Shown one piece after another: positions 1 to 5,367 of a stretch of DNA of 7,502 nt (position 1 is the stretch's first letter; the number at the start of each line of letters is the position of its first letter). The notes under the pieces were generated by a model, which saw only the letters and a program-made list of their open reading frames with translations, had not been told where the DNA came from and searched no databases. The translations under genes and the position numbers were made by a program. This stretch comes from Thermoproteota archaeon (GTDB lineage Archaea; Korarchaeota; Korarchaeia; Korarchaeales; Korarchaeaceae), in the NCBI GenBank assembly GCA_003661265.1, contig QMVU01000047.1:1-7502 (forward strand), given 5' to 3'.

Positions 1-1146
1 GACATGGAGGTTGCCGTGATAAGCAGGGACTCGGTGGAGGTCTTCAACGCCTTGACCAAGGAGAAGGTGAGCAAGGAAGTTCAGACCGTTCCTTGGAGCG
101 TAGAGGATGCTGAGAAGGGGGGATATCCCCACTTCATGATAAAGGAGATAATGGAACAGCGCTACACGATAACCAGGGTCTTAGGGCAGGATGACAGGAT
201 AAGGAGGGCATCTGAGCTCGTGGAGGAAGCCGATAAGGTGTTCCTAGTGGCAGCAGGAACAAGCTATCATGCATGCCTTGCAGCGAGCTACTGGCTTGCT
301 GAATCCGGGGTTAACGCTAGACCAGTGCTCGCATCCGAATTCCCCTACATCTCAAGCTTGGTAGATGAATCAAGCCTTATCATAGCTGTTTCCCAGAGCG
401 GGGAAACAGCTGACGTTCTTGAGAGCGTAAGAATGGCGAAAAAGAGAGGATCTAAGGTTTTGGGGGTAGTCAACGTGGTGGGCTCGAGCCTCATGAGGAT
501 GAGCGACTCTTTCCTAACTATAAACGCCGGACCGGAGATCTGCGTCTTGGCAACGAAGAGCTACACTTCCCAGCTGGCAATCCTTTACCTCCTTGCCAGA
601 AATTTGGCTGGGATGCTTGAAGAAGCTAAGGAAGAGGTGAAGAGGTCTGAGAAAGTGGTCTCGGGGATGCTAGAGGATGAGATCCTGATGAACCAGATCA
701 AGAGGATTGCTAAGGATTTCTCGAAATCTGAACACATTTTCCTGATAGGGAGGGGAATAAGCTATGCTACAGCACTTGAGGGTGCTTTAAAGATAAAGGA
801 GGTCTCTTACATTCACGCCGAGGGCTTTGCTGGAGGAGAGCTGAAGCACGGGACCCTAGCCTTGATAGAGGACGGCGTGCCCTGCGTAGCCATAGTCCCC
901 GAGGATGAGACAAAGGATCAGATACTCGGCAACGCGATGGAGATAAAGTCCCGTGGAGGTCACATAATAGGCCTTTCCTTGGAGGAGCACGAGGTCTTTG
1001 ACGAGCTCATCAAAGTGCCCCAAGACAACCTCTCTCCAATAGTTATGATCGTCCCATTGCAGCTTCTAGCGTACTACCTTGCATTGGAAAGGGGTTGTAA
1101 CGTTGATCAGCCGAGGAACCTGGCTAAGTCCGTTACAGTCCTCTAA
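1..1146 (+). CDS. glmS: Glucosamine-fructose-6-phosphate aminotransferase (isomerizing), C-terminal part, 5' end outside the window
   Basis: GlmS makes glucosamine-6-phosphate from fructose-6-phosphate and glutamine, the first committed step to UDP-GlcNAc. Only the end of the N-terminal glutaminase domain and both SIS (sugar isomerase) domains are in the window. The frame is open at base 1, and the first ATG (base 4) aligns inside the glutaminase domain, so it is not the start. The full family length is about 600 residues. Counting that Met as 1: the conserved linker GGYPHFM is at 39-45; SIS1 has the phosphosugar loop SQSGET at 130-135 and LATKSYTSQ at 182-190; SIS2 has ALEGALKIKE at 257-266, YIHAE at 269-273 and GELKHG at 278-283. 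The isomerase residues expected from E. coli GlmS (Glu266, His271, His282, and the ring-opening Lys375 in the C-terminal LAKSVTVL) are all present. A GNAT gene follows closely, probably in the same transcript. The identification is secure. Confidence 0.96.
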   Translation, partial: DMEVAVISRDSVEVFNALTKEKVSKEVQTVPWSVEDAEKGGYPHFMIKEIMEQRYTITRVLGQDDRIRRASELVEEADKVFLVAAGTSYHACLAASYWLAESGVNARPVLASEFPYISSLVDESSLIIAVSQSGETADVLESVRMAKKRGSKVLGVVNVVGSSLMRMSDSFLTINAGPEICVLATKSYTSQLAILYLLARNLAGMLEEAKEEVKRSEKVVSGMLEDEILMNQIKRIAKDFSKSEHIFLIGRGISYATALEGALKIKEVSYIHAEGFAGGELKHGTLALIEDGVPCVAIVPEDETKDQILGNAMEIKSRGGHIIGLSLEEHEVFDELIKVPQDNLSPIVMIVPLQLLAYYLALERGCNVDQPRNLAKSVTVL

Positions 1147-1149
1147 AAA

Positions 1150-1155
1150 GAGGTG
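1150..1155 (+). promoter_or_regulatory. Ribosome binding site deciding a TTG start
   Basis: GAGGTG matches the archaeal anti-Shine-Dalgarno sequence over six bases and sits six bases before the TTG at 1162. It overlaps the GTG at 1153, the longest possible start of that frame, so that GTG would have no usable ribosome binding site. This favours TTG as the real start of the acetyltransferase. Confidence 0.55.
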
Positions 1156-1161
1156 GTTACC

Positions 1162-1644
1162 TTGGACGTAGTGGTAAGGAGGATGAGGGAAGGGGACATA
1201 GACGGGATGGTCAGGGTTTACTTGGATTGTTTCAGGGGGATGAGGGACCCCAAACTCGTTAAGGAGTGGATGATGTGCAACTACAGGGCCTACCCCAGGA
1301 TGCAGTACTTCGTAGCAGAAAAGGATGGGAGAGTCGTTGGTTACATCCTTTGGGTCGAGAAAGGGGGGTTTAGGAAAGAGGCAGTCCTAGAGCTAGAGCA
1401 GATAGGTGTTCTGAAGGAGTTCAGAGAGAAGGGGATAGGAAGCAGGCTCGTCCTAGAGTCTTTAAAGGAGATGAGGAGGTACTTGAATGAGAGGGGGTCA
1501 AAGCTCAAACTAGTTGAGATAACAACTGGGACGAGCAACAAGGCGCAGAGGCTTTATGAAAAGACCCTAAAAGCCAAGCCAGAATGCGTAATAAGGAATC
1601 TCTATAGGGGAGACGAGCTCATAATGATAGCCAGGTTCCTCTAG
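1162..1644 (+). CDS. GNAT-family N-acetyltransferase
   Basis: A 160-residue single-domain acetyl-CoA-dependent acetyltransferase. From the TTG start, the N-terminal strand and helix are at 2-25, the paired strands YFVAEK and RVVGYILWVE at 49-66, the acetyl-CoA pyrophosphate-binding motif A at 78-100 with R88-E-K-G91-I-G93 (pattern R/QxxGxG/A), and motif B with NKAQRLYEK at 126-134. Length is normal for the family. The start is chosen from the GAGGTG ribosome binding site; a GTG at 1153 would add three residues. The gene begins 15 bases after the glmS stop and is probably co-transcribed with it. The substrate cannot be read from the sequence: options are a protein N-terminus (RimI-like), a small amine, or, from the neighbour, glucosamine-6-phosphate. 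The stop overlaps that of the opposite gene. Confidence 0.88.
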   Translation: MDVVVRRMREGDIDGMVRVYLDCFRGMRDPKLVKEWMMCNYRAYPRMQYFVAEKDGRVVGYILWVEKGGFRKEAVLELEQIGVLKEFREKGIGSRLVLESLKEMRRYLNERGSKLKLVEITTGTSNKAQRLYEKTLKAKPECVIRNLYRGDELIMIARFL

Positions 1645-2273
1645 AAATACCTCTCTAGGCCGCTCTCTCCCGGCTCCAGGGCCCTTAAAAGATCCTTAAT
1701 CCTGAGGAAGTCCTCCTCAAGTAGTTTCCTGGTTTTCGGGTTGTAAAGGGCCGCGGCTGGGTGAAGCGTGGGCATTAGGAGGACCTTCAACCCAAAAAGC
1801 CTGATGTTCCTGACCTTTCCCCTCTCCCTCATTATGGAGGAAGCCTTGTGACCTGAGAGCTCGAGTATCTCCATCATGCTGTGCCTTCCAAGGGTGACGA
1901 TGAGTTTCGGGGAGATTATCCTTATTTGCTCCTCCAAGTAGGGCTGGCAGGCCTTCTTCTCGGAAGATGCTGGATCCCTGTTGTTTGGAGGTCTGCACTT
2001 CACCACGTTGGTGATGTAGACCTCTTCCCTCTTAAGACCAGCGAGCTCAAGAAGCTGATCCAGGAGCTTCCCAGCTGCCCCTACAAAAGGTCTCCCCTGG
2101 ATGTCCTCATTCCTACCGGGGGCCTCCCCTATGAACATTACCTTGGCGTCGAGGGAGCCTTCTCCAGGAACAGCGTTCTTCCTGTAGGCATGGAGGGGAC
2201 AGAGGTCACAGGACCTTATTTTTTCCTCAAGCTCATGCATCCTCTTTTTCTTTTCATCTCCCTCGGACATCAT
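1641..2273 (-). CDS. udg: Family 4 (type 4, UDGa) uracil-DNA glycosylase with [4Fe-4S] cluster
   Basis: Removes uracil formed by cytosine deamination from DNA, starting base excision repair. The protein has 210 residues, normal for the family. Four cysteines for the cluster are at 22, 25, 93 and 109 (Cx2C and Cx15C, the family spacing). The first active-site motif GEAPGRNED is at 49-57, followed by QGRPFVGAAGKLLD; the second motif with the catalytic-site His is HPAA at 171-174. The lysine-rich N-terminus (residues 8-10) is probably unstructured. The C-terminus E203-S-G-L-E-R-Y-F210 resembles a PCNA-interacting (PIP) box with Glu in place of the usual first Gln. Two ATGs lie in tandem at the start and a third at residue 12; no strong ribosome binding site separates them. 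The gene is tail to tail with the GNAT gene and head to head with the small membrane protein gene, 35 bases apart. Confidence 0.95.
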   Translation of the reverse strand: MMSEGDEKKKRMHELEEKIRSCDLCPLHAYRKNAVPGEGSLDAKVMFIGEAPGRNEDIQGRPFVGAAGKLLDQLLELAGLKREEVYITNVVKCRPPNNRDPASSEKKACQPYLEEQIRIISPKLIVTLGRHSMMEILELSGHKASSIMRERGKVRNIRLFGLKVLLMPTLHPAAALYNPKTRKLLEEDFLRIKDLLRALEPGESGLERYF

Positions 2274-2308
2274 GATGGGTAGGGTCGAAGTAAAGAAAAA
2301 GTTAGCCG

Positions 2309-2653
2309 ATGCAGTTAGCTAGCTCAGCCGAGCTTAGCAAGGTATTAAAGGGATGGGGGCAGGAGATAGTGGGATCTCCCTTGAAGCTGCCGGTCGACCT
2401 GATAGAGGTTATCTTGTGGGTGCTGAATTTCCTCCAGAACATAATATCAGGATTGCTGGAGAAAACTGTCCTTGGAGCGAATCCAGAGCTTGCAGACCAA
2501 TTCAGCGGCTCCATCTCAACCCTTATCCTCATGACAGCACTTTACCTGCTTCTATCCTTCGTTAACGCGCTGAGGAAGGTGATTGGATATCTAATACTCC
2601 TAGGATGGGGACTTCTTGCCCTAGCAATGTTGCTGGCCGTCCTGGCAGCCTAG
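2309..2653 (+). CDS. Small integral membrane protein of unknown function
   Basis: I do not recognise this 114-residue protein. Residues 29-50 form a hydrophobic, possibly amphipathic helix (it contains Asp30, Glu33 and two Asn). A short polar stretch with ANPELADQ follows at 57-64. Two clear membrane segments come next, about 68-87 and 91-113, joined by a tight turn containing Arg89-Lys90, so both ends of the hairpin point to one side with the basic turn probably cytoplasmic. The protein ends right after the last segment. There is no cysteine, metal motif or signal peptide. The start is the only ATG possible: an in-frame TAG lies at 2303-2305. No convincing Shine-Dalgarno or TATA box precedes it, so expression signals are uncertain. 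That it is a real gene is supported by the coherent membrane pattern, the lack of a competing ORF, and its fit between neighbours. Confidence 0.65.
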   Translation: MQLASSAELSKVLKGWGQEIVGSPLKLPVDLIEVILWVLNFLQNIISGLLEKTVLGANPELADQFSGSISTLILMTALYLLLSFVNALRKVIGYLILLGWGLLALAMLLAVLAA

Positions 2654-2660
2654 CTTTTCA

Positions 2661-2780
2661 GCATGGTGCCCTAGGGCCCAGGAATGCTTTAAGGCCCTCC
2701 TCTCTGGGAAAGGCCCTTTGTCCGCCTCCGGCATCTCACCTATAGCTCACCCGGGGTCATAGGTTATTCCGCCCCTTAGA
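2661..2780. other. GC-rich intergenic island with several short dyads
   Basis: This is the first part of the 242-base gap. It is about 60% GC by count, against about 29% for the remaining 115 bases up to the next start codon. It holds AGGGCC (2673-2678) complementary to GGCCCT (2693-2698); the word AAGGCCCT twice (2691-2698 and 2710-2717); the odd palindrome AAAGG-C-CCTTT (2709-2719); CTCACC twice, 11 bases apart (2735 and 2746); and ACCTAT (2738-2743) complementary to ATAGGT (2759-2764), enclosing ACCC-G-GGGT (2749-2757). I see no tRNA cloverleaf and no C/D box pair. It could be a folded 3' untranslated region, an operator region or a small RNA; the sequence does not decide. Confidence 0.35.
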
Positions 2781-2850
2781 AGTTCTTATTGAAAATGGAA
2801 GCGAGATTTTCGTCCTTTTAATCTAAAAAATTCAGAGAAATTATCTGTAA

Positions 2851-2859
2851 AATTTAAAA
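2851..2859 (+). promoter_or_regulatory. Probable TATA box of the glycosyltransferase gene
   Basis: AATTTAAAA lies in a strongly AT-rich stretch (2781-2895). With the usual archaeal spacing of about 25 bases it predicts a transcript start near 2880. That leaves a leader of about 16 bases carrying GAGG at 2883-2886, nine bases before the ATG. A second AT-rich patch at 2817-2830 is an alternative. This is inferred from position and composition only. Confidence 0.45.
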
Positions 2860-2895
2860 CTGAAGATCCAAGAAGTTTCTTAGAGGATTGATCAC

Positions 2896-4089
2896 ATGAA
2901 ACTAGACAAAAAACCGGTTTTTCATAAGAATTTTAGGAATCTAAAAGTCCTTTTCCTTCAGCCCCAGCCATGTATAAGGGCCTTGAAATATGCAAAGGGG
3001 CTGAGATGGGCTCTTAAAGATAGGATTAAGCTCATATTCGGCTACATACATCAAAAGCTCAGCAAGCTTTATGGTTACGGGGATGAGTTCTTCGACCACC
3101 TCGAGAAGCTGAACGTGGAGAACCTGGAGGGTTCTGTCAGGAAGCTTGTGGAGAAGTACAGGCCACACCTAGTACACAGCCACAACGCGCCTGACTTCCT
3201 GACCGTAGCTGCTATAGAGGCCGTTGGAGGATCAATCCCCATAATACACGATTGCCATGAGGCCCTGTCCCTGAGGAGCACGGGATATTACCTCAGCGAC
3301 GACGAGAAGAAGATATTTGAGGTTTACCCGAGGGAGGAGAGGATAGCCATAGAGAGAAGCGATGCCAGGATATACGTCTCTGAGGGGATGAGGGACTACA
3401 TACAGAGCAAGTACAGGGTTAACCCAGAGAGAGACATGGTTTTCTACAGCTACGTCTCTAAATCCGTGATCCCAAGGAAGCTGAGGGAAAAGCTCTCAGA
3501 AAAAGATGGAGGAGTTCACTTAGTCTACATAGGGACTCTTACAGGGCTCAAGAAGGAGAACCAGTACTACCTAATCGACATATTCAGGAGCATAGCGGAG
3601 GTGGGGATGCACATCCACATATATCCCTCGGGGATAAGCCGAGAGGACAAGAGCTACGCGGAACTTGCTAGGGAAAGTAGGATGATCCACTATCACGGGT
3701 ATAGGGAGAGGAAGAAGCTTCTCTTAGAGATAACCCAGTACGACTTCGGCTGGGCGGGGTTTAACTCAAACGAGAAGAACAAGAGACACGTTGACGTCGC
3801 TCTCCCAAACAAGATATTCGAGTACATAGCATGCGGCCTTCCTGTGCTTGCCTTCCCCCACAAGACGATAAGGAACTTCCTGGAGAGACATGGGGTTGGT
3901 TTCGTCCTTGAGGAGATGGAGGAACTCGTAGGTTGGCTTAGGGAAAGGGGAGATAGCGAGGTAAGGGAGAGGACTCTGAGATCCAGGTACAGGTTCACCA
4001 TAGAGAGGAATATAGGGAGGGTATTGAGGTTCTACGGCGAGGTCAGCGGGATTAAGGGGATCGTCCCCCTGCGGGCGGAGCTGGCATGA
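2896..4089 (+). CDS. GT-B fold glycosyltransferase (group 1 / GT4-like)
   Basis: Transfers a sugar from a nucleotide-sugar donor to an acceptor, probably in envelope polysaccharide, glycolipid or N-glycan assembly at the cytoplasmic face of the membrane. The protein has 397 residues and no signal peptide or membrane segment. The N-terminal Rossmann domain holds LKVLFLQPQPCIRALKYAK (16-34), PHLVHSHNAPD (90-100), IIHDCHEALSLR (116-127) and ARIYVSEGM (157-165). The C-terminal donor domain begins at VHLVYIGTLTGLKKENQY (207-224) and has the donor-binding signature LPNKIFEYIACGLPVLAF (303-320) with Glu309. This LPNKxFEY form replaces the commoner EGxPxxxxE form and is known in several GT4 subgroups. 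The ATG is preceded by GAGG at nine bases. It stands alone, with its own promoter and no other sugar genes beside it, so donor and acceptor are unknown. Codon use resembles its neighbours. Confidence 0.9.
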   Translation: MKLDKKPVFHKNFRNLKVLFLQPQPCIRALKYAKGLRWALKDRIKLIFGYIHQKLSKLYGYGDEFFDHLEKLNVENLEGSVRKLVEKYRPHLVHSHNAPDFLTVAAIEAVGGSIPIIHDCHEALSLRSTGYYLSDDEKKIFEVYPREERIAIERSDARIYVSEGMRDYIQSKYRVNPERDMVFYSYVSKSVIPRKLREKLSEKDGGVHLVYIGTLTGLKKENQYYLIDIFRSIAEVGMHIHIYPSGISREDKSYAELARESRMIHYHGYRERKKLLLEITQYDFGWAGFNSNEKNKRHVDVALPNKIFEYIACGLPVLAFPHKTIRNFLERHGVGFVLEEMEELVGWLRERGDSEVRERTLRSRYRFTIERNIGRVLRFYGEVSGIKGIVPLRAELA

Positions 4090-4113
4090 TCTCGCTGCTC
4101 CATCCGCTGATAA

Positions 4114-4127
4114 CCCGAAAAAATAAA
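4114..4127 (+). promoter_or_regulatory. BRE plus TATA-like promoter of the DUF917 gene
   Basis: CCGAAAAAATAAAG combines a purine-rich TFB recognition element (CCGAAA) with an A/T-only box. Its centre near 4123 puts the transcript start at about 4149, just before the ATG at 4152, which would make the mRNA leaderless or nearly so. A GAGGG at 4138-4142 would also serve as a ribosome binding site if transcription began further upstream. Confidence 0.5.
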
Positions 4128-4138
4128 GTATTTACCTG

Positions 4139-4162
4139 AGGGTTCTGCTGGATGAGAACCCT
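4139..4162. repeat. Perfect 8-bp inverted repeat flanking a start codon
   Basis: AGGGTTCT (4139-4146) and AGAACCCT (4155-4162) are exact complements around an 8-base loop that contains the ATG at 4152-4154. A G-U and a T-A pair (4138/4163, 4137/4164) can extend the stem to ten pairs. The left arm includes most of the GAGGG ribosome binding site. As RNA it could hide the start signals; as DNA it could be an operator at the transcript start. Confidence 0.6.
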
Positions 4163-5264
4163 TACGAGTGATGATGTCAGGGACCTCATACTCGGTGCTG
4201 AGATATTAGGTTGTGGAGGAGGGGGCTCTGCAGAGCTGGCGCTTGAGATACTGAGGCAGGCTGAGGAACAAGGACTAAAGCTGAGGATCGCTCGATTGGA
4301 TGAGCTAGAGGAGGACTCGCTTGTTTTCATAGTCAGCAGGGTTGGCGGAGGGGTAGAGGAGGACATAAAGAGGAGGGTGGAGAAGTACCCAAAGAGGGTG
4401 AAGAACCCTGAGTTGGAAGCAGTAAAAAGGCTGGCGTCCTTCCTCGGCAAAGAGCCCCAAGCGATACTCGCCTCGGAGACCGGAGCAGGGAACATGCTGC
4501 TCCCGCTTTTCGTAGCTGCTTCCTTGGATCTCGTTACAGTTGACGGGGATGCCTGCGGGAGGGCCAAGCCCGAGATAGCCATATCGACTACCCACGTTAA
4601 GGGGATACCAATAGCTCCCCTGGCAGCCGTCACGCCTTTTGGGGACGTGGTCATACTTAAGGAAGCTTTGAACGACTACACGGCGGAGGACATAGCCAGA
4701 CAAATTGCCGTTGCATCCGGGGGAACTTGCGGGGTTGCCAGGTGTCCCTCGACGCCAAGCCAGCTGAAGGGAGGGATAGTGGAGGGAACCATGAGCAGGT
4801 GCATAGAAGTAGGGAGGAAGGTTAGGGATGCGGTTAAGTCGGGGCAAGATCCTGCAAGGGCGCTCATCGATGCAACTGGAGGAAGGGAAGTGTTCAGGGG
4901 AGTAGTTAAGTCATGGGAGAGGGAGGAGAGGAGGGCCTTCATGTGGGGCAACCTGGAGATAGAGGGAAAGGGGAAGTACGAGGGACATAGAATGAGGATA
5001 TTCTTCAAAAACGAGTTCCTGATAAGCTGGTTTGACGGGAAGCCCTACGTAACCTGTCCGGACTTGATATGCGTCATCAACTCGGAAACTGGAAGGGGGA
5101 TGTCCAACTGGGTCGATCTGAAGGAGAACCTGGGGAAGGAAGTTGCAGTGATAGGGGTTCCCGCCAACGAGATATGGAGGAGCCAGAAGGGAGTAGAGAT
5201 CTTCGGCCCAAGGCACTTCGGATTCGACATAGACTACGTCCCCCTTGAAAAGTTGCTCGGATGA
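4152..5264 (+). CDS. DUF917 / S-methyl thiohydantoin desulfurase-like protein
   Basis: The protein has 370 residues, the usual length for the DUF917 family, now described in Pfam as S-methyl thiohydantoin desulfurase (S-Me-THD). Members are generally found beside hydantoinase or 5-oxoprolinase-type genes. Visible family marks are the glycine loop GCGGGGSAE (20-28), ETGAGNMLLPLFVAA (109-123), the acidic motif VDGDACGRAKPEI (130-142) corresponding to the family DGDxxGRAxPE, and APLAAVTPFGDVVIL (155-169). The C-terminal domain runs from about 190 to the end and includes GIVEGTMSRCIEVGRKV (208-224) and FDGKPYVTCPDLICVI (294-309). No signal peptide is present, so it should be cytoplasmic. It stands alone here: no hydantoinase subunit is in the window. 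The family call is firm; the reaction and substrate in this organism are not established. The start codon is unique in position and sits in an inverted repeat. Confidence 0.87.
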   Translation: MRTLTSDDVRDLILGAEILGCGGGGSAELALEILRQAEEQGLKLRIARLDELEEDSLVFIVSRVGGGVEEDIKRRVEKYPKRVKNPELEAVKRLASFLGKEPQAILASETGAGNMLLPLFVAASLDLVTVDGDACGRAKPEIAISTTHVKGIPIAPLAAVTPFGDVVILKEALNDYTAEDIARQIAVASGGTCGVARCPSTPSQLKGGIVEGTMSRCIEVGRKVRDAVKSGQDPARALIDATGGREVFRGVVKSWEREERRAFMWGNLEIEGKGKYEGHRMRIFFKNEFLISWFDGKPYVTCPDLICVINSETGRGMSNWVDLKENLGKEVAVIGVPANEIWRSQKGVEIFGPRHFGFDIDYVPLEKLLG

Positions 5265-5267
5265 GGT

Positions 5268-5290
5268 TGAACGCACAATTTTCGCGTTCA
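5268..5290. repeat. 7-bp hairpin just after the DUF917 stop, with CTCAG words downstream
   Basis: TGAACGC (5268-5274) and GCGTTCA (5284-5290) form a perfect stem with a 9-base loop containing TTTT, starting four bases after the stop codon. It could end or protect the transcript, although archaeal termination relies mainly on U tracts. Downstream lie CTGAG (5294-5298), CTCAG (5306-5310) and CTCAG (5327-5331), which can pair in more than one way. Confidence 0.4.
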
Positions 5291-5335
5291 GAACTGAGAG
5301 ACGTGCTCAGAGCCGAGTGGTGAATTCTCAGAAAT

Positions 5336-5344
5336 CTTTATGTT
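5336..5344 (+). promoter_or_regulatory. TATA box for a leaderless transcript
   Basis: CTTTATGTT is centred at 5340, preceded by GAAAT as a possible TFB recognition element. The expected transcript start is about 26 bases downstream, near 5366, directly at the ATG at 5368. No Shine-Dalgarno sequence precedes that ATG, which agrees with leaderless translation. Confidence 0.55.
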
Positions 5345-5367
5345 AACTTGAAATCGATAAAATTCGA

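Noticed and set aside
1..1146. A stand-alone SIS-domain protein starting at the ATG at base 4
   Set aside because: The frame is open to the window edge and residues 1-38 align with the glutaminase-linker region of full-length GlmS, so the gene is cut by the window and not truncated in nature.
1881..2282. 133-codon ORF on the plus strand opposite the uracil-DNA glycosylase
   Set aside because: The opposite strand encodes all active-site motifs and cluster cysteines of the glycosylase; this reading has no family features.
2621..2734. 37-codon ORF on the minus strand starting at an ATG directly after AGGTGAG
   Set aside because: The ribosome-binding-like sequence abuts the ATG with no spacing, the peptide has no recognisable feature, and its 3' part is antisense to the membrane protein gene.
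2735..2776. tRNA-like words (TAGCTCA, then GGTTATTCC followed by GCC) in the largest gap
   Set aside because: The D-arm-like and T-arm-like words are only about ten bases apart, there is no anticodon arm and no acceptor stem pairing, so no cloverleaf can be built on either strand.
2874..2903. AGTTTC / GAAACT inverted repeat around the ribosome binding site and ATG of the glycosyltransferase gene
   Set aside because: Only six pairs with an 18-base loop in AT-rich DNA, well within chance, although its placement resembles that at the DUF917 start.
4052..4654. 200-codon ORF on the minus strand antisense to the DUF917 gene
   Set aside because: It is a low-complexity Ser/Pro-rich translation opposite a gene with clear family motifs; a shadow of AGG/GAG-rich coding sequence.
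4305..4847. 180-codon ORF on the minus strand inside the DUF917 gene
   Set aside because: No protein family pattern, and it lies wholly opposite the real gene in another frame.
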